Positions 59,620 to 64,000 of a DNA stretch of 64,000 nt are shown one piece after another; position 1 is the first letter of the stretch; each line of letters opens with the position of its first letter. The notes beneath the pieces were generated by a model, which had not been told where the DNA came from, made no database searches, and saw only the letters and a program-made list of their open reading frames with translations. The position numbers and the translations under genes are program-made. The stretch covers positions 4,526,001 to 4,590,000 of the forward strand of contig NZ_CP048882.1 in the NCBI RefSeq assembly GCF_015910445.1. The letters are read 5' to 3'. This DNA is from Streptomyces bathyalis. Lineage in GTDB: Bacteria > Actinomycetota > Actinomycetes > Streptomycetales > Streptomycetaceae.

Positions 59620-60384
59620 ATGGCGGCCGGCTCCAGCTCCAGCTCCGGGTCAGCGACGGATTCCGTGCCCGGTTCCGTGACAGGTTCCGCGAGGGGCGCC
59701 GGAACCGGTGCCGACGCGGATGCCGTGAGCGGGTCCGGAACCCCGCTGCGGGCCGACGCGCTGCGCAACCGCCGGAAGATCCTCGCCGCCGCCAAGGAGA
59801 TGTTCGCCGTCCGCGGGCCCGACGTGCCGATGGAGGACGTCGCCCGCCGCGCGGCCGTCGGCGTCGCCACGCTCTACCGGCGCTTCCCCGACCGGGAGAC
59901 GCTGATCCGCGCTGTCGCCAGGGACACCTTCGCCCGTGTGCTGGAGGAGTCCCGCGCCGCCGTCGCCGAGGAACCGGGGGCATGGGAGGCGCTCGTACGG
60001 ATGCTGCGCAGCTCACGGGAGCTTCAGCTGAGTGTCCAGCTCGCCGTCCACTCCCAACTGGCCCGCGACACCATCCGGGACGATCCCGGGACGGGCCGCT
60101 TCCGCGACGAACTGCTCGGCGTGCTCGACCGGGTGGTGAAGGCGGCCCAGGAGGAGGGGACGCTGCGCGGCGACATCGGCACCGGCGACGTCGCCGCCCT
60201 GCTCTCGCTCCTGCTGCGCCGTACTCCCGACCCGCCCGACGGCTCCGCCGGCGTCGCCGCGGAGCGTGCGATGGGGCTCATGCTCGACGGCCTGCGCGCC
60301 CGCCCCGGCAACACGTCCCTGCCCGGGGACCCGCTGTCCGTGGGCGACTTCGACGAGCAGGAGAAGAGGAACCTCCGGCGCTGA
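59620..60384 (+). CDS. TetR-family transcriptional regulator
   Basis: 254 residues. The HTH is DALRNRRKILAAAKEMFAVRG, DVPMEDVARRAAVGVATLYRRFPDRETLI near residues 48-95. The ~45 residues before it are a Ser/Gly/Ala/Asp-rich tail with a repetitive look (SSSSSGSATDS). The true start could therefore be later, but no better ribosome site than GGAAAGGCGGGGAC was found. The C-terminal part (WEALVRMLRSSRELQLSVQLAVHSQL, LLGVLDRVVKAAQEEG) is a typical ligand-binding bundle. It is divergent from the P450-ferredoxin operon with a candidate operator between, so it is probably its repressor. Confidence 0.88.
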   Translation: MAAGSSSSSGSATDSVPGSVTGSARGAGTGADADAVSGSGTPLRADALRNRRKILAAAKEMFAVRGPDVPMEDVARRAAVGVATLYRRFPDRETLIRAVARDTFARVLEESRAAVAEEPGAWEALVRMLRSSRELQLSVQLAVHSQLARDTIRDDPGTGRFRDELLGVLDRVVKAAQEEGTLRGDIGTGDVAALLSLLLRRTPDPPDGSAGVAAERAMGLMLDGLRARPGNTSLPGDPLSVGDFDEQEKRNLRR

Positions 60385-60449
60385 CGAGCGGTCGAGCATG
60401 GCCGGGCGCCGAGTCGCGGCCGCGCCGGGGGACCGGCGTCGTTGGGTGC

Positions 60450-60989
60450 TCAGCCGCTGGTGCAGACGACGAGCACGTTCCCCGAGTTCGCCTCCTTGGC
60501 CATGGACGCCTGTTGGTGGTCGGAGAAGAGAGCCAAGGCGCCGGCCAGCAGGACGACGCCCGAGGCCACCGCGGTGACACGACCGGCACGGCCGGTCGGA
60601 GCCGCGACCCGGGCTCCGTCGGAACCGCGCACACGACGGCGACCGAGTACATGGAGCAACACGGCCAGAGCCGCCGCCCCGAACCCCGCGTAGGCCAGGG
60701 CGAAGTGGCTCCACGGCACGGGACTTCCCTCGCAGGCCGCGAGGAGATGCCGCTCGGCCTGTACGAGTGCGCCGGTCGTGCAGGCAGCAGCGAGGACGGT
60801 GAGGGCGACGAGGATCGCGAACGGCGTCGCACGCCCGCGCCGAGCCGTGGTGATCGGGTCCAACTCCTTGCTCCGTACTGCCGTTACGCCGTTACGCGTC
60901 GATGCCCCGGTACCGCCGTCCAACGGCGGCCGCGGCCCGGGTGGGCCGGGTGGGCCGGGCGGCATATATATCAGCGCACCGTCCGCCAT
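60450..60989 (-). CDS. Small membrane protein of unknown function
   Basis: The frame gives up to 179 residues from an ATG at 60989 with no good ribosome site. A TTG further in (after GGAGCAAGGAG, near 60872) is also possible. The beginning is a Pro-Gly repeat (PPGPPGPPGP) and linker. Then come three membrane helices (FAILVALTVLAAACTTGALV, HFALAYAGFGAAALAVLLHVLG, VTAVASGVVLLAGALALFSD) and a short tail ending VLVVCTSG. I do not recognise a family. It converges with the TetR gene at 59620 and is divergent from the SRPBCC operon. Confidence 0.55.
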   Translation of the reverse strand: MADGALIYMPPGPPGPPGPRPPLDGGTGASTRNGVTAVRSKELDPITTARRGRATPFAILVALTVLAAACTTGALVQAERHLLAACEGSPVPWSHFALAYAGFGAAALAVLLHVLGRRRVRGSDGARVAAPTGRAGRVTAVASGVVLLAGALALFSDHQQASMAKEANSGNVLVVCTSG

Positions 60990-61040
60990 GCGAAAGGAGT
61001 TCGCCCGTCGCGCGGCCCATCTCCGCTGTGACCTCGCCCT

Positions 61041-61058
61041 CTTGAGCAGGTGCTCAAG
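61041..61058. promoter_or_regulatory. Operator-like dyad 1 of the SRPBCC-DUF4166-TetR operon
   Basis: CTTGAGC AGGT GCTCAAG is a perfect 18-bp inverted repeat upstream of the operon at 61107. Its core TTGAGC-N4-GCTCAA is repeated in dyad 2, strongly suggesting a shared protein, most simply the TetR encoded by the operon's last gene. Confidence 0.65.
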
Positions 61059-61068
61059 TGCTGTGTAT

Positions 61069-61086
61069 TTTGAGCGAGCGCTCAAA
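61069..61086. promoter_or_regulatory. Operator-like dyad 2 of the SRPBCC-DUF4166-TetR operon
   Basis: TTTGAGC GAGC GCTCAAA is a second perfect 18-bp dyad with the same TTGAGC-N4-GCTCAA core as dyad 1, centred 28 bp away (about 2.7 helical turns). It lies 20 bp before the first gene's start, so binding should block the promoter or early transcription. Confidence 0.65.
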
Positions 61087-61106
61087 TTCATGAGGAGGGG
61101 GTTCCG

Positions 61107-61868
61107 GTGCGGCTCTACATCGAGACGCGCATCCGTGCCGGCCTCGGTACGGTCTGGGACCGCAGCCGGCAGCCGGACGAACACAAGCGCTGGGACCTGC
61201 GGTTCGGCGACATCACATACCTGCCGTGCGCGCCGGGGGAGCCGCAGCGCTTCCGGTACGCGACACGGGTGCTGCCGATGGTCACGATCGCCGGCACCGG
61301 GGTCTCGGCGGGCGAGCGCGAGCGCCCGGACGGCAGCCGGGTCTCGGCCCTCCGGTTCTCCTCCGCGCATCCGCTGTCCCTCATCGCGGAGGGCAGCGGT
61401 TACTGGCGCTACGTCCCCGACGGCGACGGGCTGCGCTTCCTCACCGGATACGACTACCGGCCGCGCTGGGGACGGTTCGGCCGGGTCGCCGACCGGTTCC
61501 TCTTCCGGCCCCTCATGGGCTGGGCGACGGCCTGGTCCTTCGACCGGCTCCGGCTGTGGTGCGAGCGCGGCATCTCCCCGGAGCGCTCGCTGCTGCATGC
61601 GCTCGCGGAGCTGCTCGTCCGCGCGGCGGCGGTGCTCGCGGCGGTGGCCGCGGCCATTGCCCTCGTCCCTGACCGTTCGCCGGGTGGTGTCGTCCTCGCG
61701 GCGGTGGTCCCGGCCGTCGTGGCCGCCGCCGCGCTGCTCGTGACCCCGCTGCCGGTCACCCCCGCCGCCCGCCGCGCCCTGCGCCGTCCGCCCGGGCGTG
61801 CACACGGTGCGGACCGTGCGGGCGCCGAATCCGTCCCCGCCCTTCTCGGAACCCTGGAGCAGCCATGA
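61107..61868 (+). CDS. SRPBCC-like protein with C-terminal membrane helices
   Basis: The GTG start has GAGGAGGGGG close upstream and gives 253 residues. The first ~165 read as a lipid-binding/START-like fold: VWDRSRQPDEHKRWDLRFGDITYLP, GYWRYVPDGDGLRFLTGYDYRPRWG. Two membrane helices follow (LLVRAAAVLAAVAAAIALV and VLAAVVPAVVAAAALLVTPLPV). The WDLRFGDI stretch matches SRPBCC proteins often encoded with DUF4166. Its end overlaps the DUF4166 gene by four bases. A role in membrane or lipid handling is likely but unproven. Control by the two dyads and the terminal TetR is expected. Confidence 0.78.
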   Translation: MRLYIETRIRAGLGTVWDRSRQPDEHKRWDLRFGDITYLPCAPGEPQRFRYATRVLPMVTIAGTGVSAGERERPDGSRVSALRFSSAHPLSLIAEGSGYWRYVPDGDGLRFLTGYDYRPRWGRFGRVADRFLFRPLMGWATAWSFDRLRLWCERGISPERSLLHALAELLVRAAAVLAAVAAAIALVPDRSPGGVVLAAVVPAVVAAAALLVTPLPVTPAARRALRRPPGRAHGADRAGAESVPALLGTLEQP

Positions 61869-62545
61869 CCTCGATCTTCCAGCGGGCGCTCGGCGCCGAC
61901 TTCGACAAGCTCCATCCGCACATCCGGCGGCGCTTCTCCGTCGGCCTGGCCAGTAGCGAGGCGTGCGTCGGATCCGGCCGGATGACGCGGATCTGGCACG
62001 GCCGCAGCTTCGTCCGGCCGTTCCTGGCCCTCGGCGGCAGCCGCAACATCCTCGTGCCGCGGGCCGGACGGGACGTCCCCTTCACCATCGAGAACTTCCC
62101 CTACACGGACTCCTTCGGCCGCGAGACCGTCACTTTCGTGCGGACGTTCACCTTCCCCCGCCGCACCCACCGCTTCGACGCCACCATGGTCTTCAGCCCG
62201 GAGCGGGGCTGCATCGTCGACTACCTCGGTACGCACCAGCACCTCGCCACCGACCTGCACCTGTCGGCCGACACGGACGGCGCCCTGGTCATCCGCTCCG
62301 GCGAGCACCGCTTCCGCGAGGGACGGGTCGATGTCAGGGTGCCGGACGCGATAGGGGGTGACGCGGTGGTGCGTGAGTCGTACGACGACGCGACGGGCCG
62401 GTTCCGGGTCCAAGTGAGGGTGGAGAACCGGAAGTTCGGGCCGCTCTTCGGCTACGAGGGGTTCTTCACCGCCGAGTTCTCCGACGCCACCGGACGCCCC
62501 GTGCCGGCCGGACTGCGCCCGGTGCGCGAGGAGTCCAGGGCGTGA
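61865..62545 (+). CDS. DUF4166 domain protein
   Basis: The 226-residue protein matches DUF4166. IFQRALGADFDKLHPHIRRRFSVGL begins the domain. GRMTRIWHGRSFVRPFLALGGSRNILVPRAG, FTIENFPYTDSFGRETVTFVRTF, and FGPLFGYEGFFTAEF close it. The family is of unknown function, often next to SRPBCC and saccharopine-dehydrogenase-like or TetR genes in Streptomyces. Its four-base overlaps on both sides show it is translated in step with its neighbours. Confidence 0.88.
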   Translation: MTSIFQRALGADFDKLHPHIRRRFSVGLASSEACVGSGRMTRIWHGRSFVRPFLALGGSRNILVPRAGRDVPFTIENFPYTDSFGRETVTFVRTFTFPRRTHRFDATMVFSPERGCIVDYLGTHQHLATDLHLSADTDGALVIRSGEHRFREGRVDVRVPDAIGGDAVVRESYDDATGRFRVQVRVENRKFGPLFGYEGFFTAEFSDATGRPVPAGLRPVREESRA

Positions 62546-63180
62546 GCGGCGACACCCGTACCAAGCTCCTTGCCGGTGCGCTGCGGACGGTGACCGAGCA
62601 GGGTTACGCCAAGACCTCCGCCCGTACCGTCGCCGCGGCGGCCGGAGTCAACCAGGCGCTGGTCTTCTACCACTTCGGCAGCGTCGACGAACTCCTCGCC
62701 GCCGCTTGCCGGTTCGGCGCCGAGCAGCGGGTCGCGCTGTACCGCGAACGTCTTGCGCGGGTGGAGAGCCTGGCCGAACTCGTCACCCTCGCAAGGGAGT
62801 TGCACTCCGAGGAGCGCGCCGGCGGCCATGTCGCGGTTCTCGCACAGCTTCTGTCGGGTGCTCAGACGCAGCCGCGTCTCGCTCCCGCCACGTCCGCGGG
62901 GCTCGCGCTGTGGATCGACGAGGTCGAACAGGTGCTGGCGCGTGTGCTCGCCGGATCGCCGATCGCCGAGTTCGTGGACGCTCCCGGTCTCGCCCGGGCG
63001 ATCGCGGCCGGATTCGTCGGACTGGAGCTCTACGAGGGCGTCGACGAGGAGGGTGCGCAGCGCGCCCTGGACGCGCTCGAGCAGCTGTCCGGACTGGTCG
63101 GCGTGCTGGAGGAACTCGGCCCCGTCGCTCAGCGGGCTGTACGGGCGCGGCTGCGCCGGAGCGGCGGCCGTCGCCCTTAG
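62542..63180 (+). CDS. TetR-family regulator closing the SRPBCC-DUF4166 operon
   Basis: 212 residues. TKLLAGALRTVTEQGYAKTSARTVAAAAGVNQALVFYHFGSVDELLAAACR is a complete TetR HTH at residues 5-55. The GTG overlaps the DUF4166 stop by four bases. The helical ligand domain follows, with EVEQVLARVLAGSPIAEFVDAPGLARAIAAGFVGLELYEGVD. Being the last gene of the operon whose promoter carries two TTGAGC-N4-GCTCAA dyads, it is the best candidate for their binder, giving autoregulation. Confidence 0.9.
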   Translation: MSGDTRTKLLAGALRTVTEQGYAKTSARTVAAAAGVNQALVFYHFGSVDELLAAACRFGAEQRVALYRERLARVESLAELVTLARELHSEERAGGHVAVLAQLLSGAQTQPRLAPATSAGLALWIDEVEQVLARVLAGSPIAEFVDAPGLARAIAAGFVGLELYEGVDEEGAQRALDALEQLSGLVGVLEELGPVAQRAVRARLRRSGGRRP

Positions 63181-63207
63181 GGCGTATCCGGCGTATCCGG
63201 CGTATCC
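63181..63207. repeat. Three tandem 9-bp repeats
   Basis: GGCGTATCC occurs three times in a row directly after the TetR stop codon, followed by a degenerate fourth start (GGCGGATC). It is noncoding and may reflect slippage. Confidence 0.8.
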
Positions 63208-63253
63208 GGCGGATCTTGCCGGACAGGCCCCTGGCCCTCGTCCCGGGGAGGGC

Positions 63254-63515
63254 TCAGCGCTTGAGCGTGAAGGTGAGCTTGCCGGAGAGCTTGCCGCTGA
63301 GCCGGACTGCCGCGACGACCTACCCTTCCGTGATGAGCGTTCCGACCTCGGCCCGCGAGAGGCCGCAGCCTTCGGCGATCTGCCGCACCGGCCGGACACC
63401 GCTCCGCGCCGCGAAGCGGACCGAGACGTCGATCACCTTGTGGTCCAGGTGATCCGATCCGCCGGTGTCGAGGAGCCAGGCGTTGTCCCGGTCGAGAGCT
63501 GTGCGATCACGGCGC
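63254..63515 (-). pseudogene. Possible broken small gene with in-frame TAG
   Basis: On the minus strand a protein-like stretch with an HTH-resembling segment (VRQIAEGCGLSRAEVGTLITEG) runs into TAG at 63320-63322. In the same frame it goes on for 21 codons (VVAAVRLSGKLSGKLTFTLK) to TGA at 63254. Either side looks like coding sequence with Streptomyces codon choice, so this may be one gene broken by a stop, or two unrelated stretches. I do not recognise the family. The upstream boundary is uncertain. A sequencing error at the TAG is another explanation. Confidence 0.25.
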
Positions 63516-63670
63516 CCGGACGCACACGCCTCCAGCGTCTCCGGGGCTTGTTCCGGAGGGGCATCCGGGTGCCGGATCCGGACAGAGTGAACCCCCGGAC
63601 GTACAACACCGTCCCGCCGGGTACCCGGAGGCGAGCACCGGAGCACACTGCGGCAGGAGGGAGCCCGGCC

Positions 63671-64000
63671 ATGGCCAGCGCGGACGAGGAGGCCGTCACG
63701 ACGGTCACGGGTCGCTCTGCACGGGGAACCGTTGCACAGCGGCTCATCGACGGCCACCTGGTCGAAGGCGAGGCGCGCCCCGGCGAGGAGATCGGTCTGC
63801 GCATCGACCAGACCCTCACCCAGGACGCCACCGGCACGCTGGTGATGCAGGAGTTGGAATCGCTCGGCCTGGACCGGGTCCGTACGGAGGTCAGCGTCCA
63901 GTACGTGGACCACAACATCCTCCAGGCCGACGAGCGCAACGCCGAGGACCACGCGTTCCTGCGCTCCGCCGCCCGGCGCTTCGGCCTCTGGTACTCCAAG
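63671..64000 (+). CDS. Aconitate hydratase, N-terminal part (runs off the right edge)
   Basis: From ATG 63671 (AGGAGG ten bases upstream) 110 codons are open to the window edge. GTVAQRLIDGHLVEGEARPGEEIGLRIDQTLTQDATG, then MQELESLGLDRVRTEVSVQYVDHNILQADERNAEDHAFLRSAARRFG, is the N-terminal signature of the Aquifex-type aconitase/isopropylmalate isomerase superfamily. The first substrate-binding loop is in QTLTQDATG and the VDHN motif is present. The iron-sulfur cysteines would lie beyond the edge. It isomerises citrate to isocitrate, or a homologous acid. This type exists beside the AcnA-type enzyme in some Streptomyces. Confidence 0.85.
   Translation, partial: MASADEEAVTTVTGRSARGTVAQRLIDGHLVEGEARPGEEIGLRIDQTLTQDATGTLVMQELESLGLDRVRTEVSVQYVDHNILQADERNAEDHAFLRSAARRFGLWYSK

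Overview
The window looks like a stretch of a Streptomyces (or close relative) chromosome. Base composition is very GC-rich, with G or C at almost every third codon position. Genes typical of that group are present: AfsR/SARP-type and STAND regulators, DUF397 and DUF5753 proteins, an SSI-type protease inhibitor, FO synthase for cofactor F420, and two conservon (cvn) loci. Leucine TTA codons, which depend on the bldA tRNA, are almost absent but occur in two neighbouring loci. I saw no rRNA, tRNA, IS element, prophage or CRISPR array.

Layout. 1-5.6 kb: the 5' part of a SARP/NB-ARC regulator runs off the left edge, next to a decayed conservon (cvnA, cvnB and cvnC kept, the GTPase gene missing, only a C-terminal P450 stub left). 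5.9-15 kb: a PHP-domain phosphoesterase, a Ser/Thr-rich surface protein, FO synthase (fbiC), an ADP-ribosylglycohydrolase, a WhiJ-like regulator with a DUF397 protein, and a GPP34 protein. 15-23 kb: a D,D-carboxypeptidase with a very long acidic cytoplasmic tail, a polytopic membrane protein, a VOC protein, an SSI-like inhibitor and a RibD/DHFR-like reductase. 23-30.4 kb: a peptide export locus with a double-glycine precursor, a HlyD-type adaptor, a C39-peptidase ABC transporter and a second ABC transporter, with no recognisable maturation enzyme. 30.4-49 kb: a gene-poor gap, an MFS transporter, a secreted phospholipase A2, stress-type small proteins, a membrane-anchored STAND ATPase, a secreted 5'-nucleotidase, two methyltransferases, a CapA lipoprotein, a two-component system, membrane proteins and an ankyrin protein.

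49.3-59.5 kb is the most striking part. An intact conservon (sensor kinase, roadblock, DUF742, GTPase) is translationally fused by short overlaps to a CYP157-type P450 lacking the EXXR arginine and to a CYP154-type P450. Downstream lie a single gene fusing a polyprenyl diphosphate synthase to a UbiA-family membrane enzyme, an F420/FMN-type oxidoreductase, and a convergent P450-ferredoxin pair with a divergent TetR gene. The conservon kinase carries one secure in-frame TTA codon, and a second if the far-upstream start is used; the fusion gene carries one. This suggests a development-timed (bldA) signalling and terpenoid locus. 59.6-64 kb: the TetR gene, a small membrane protein, an SRPBCC-DUF4166-TetR operon behind two matching operator-like dyads, a possible broken gene, and the start of an aconitase gene that leaves the window.

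No searches were run. Family calls rest on motifs and recognisable sequence, and start codons were chosen from Shine-Dalgarno-like sequences and overlaps.
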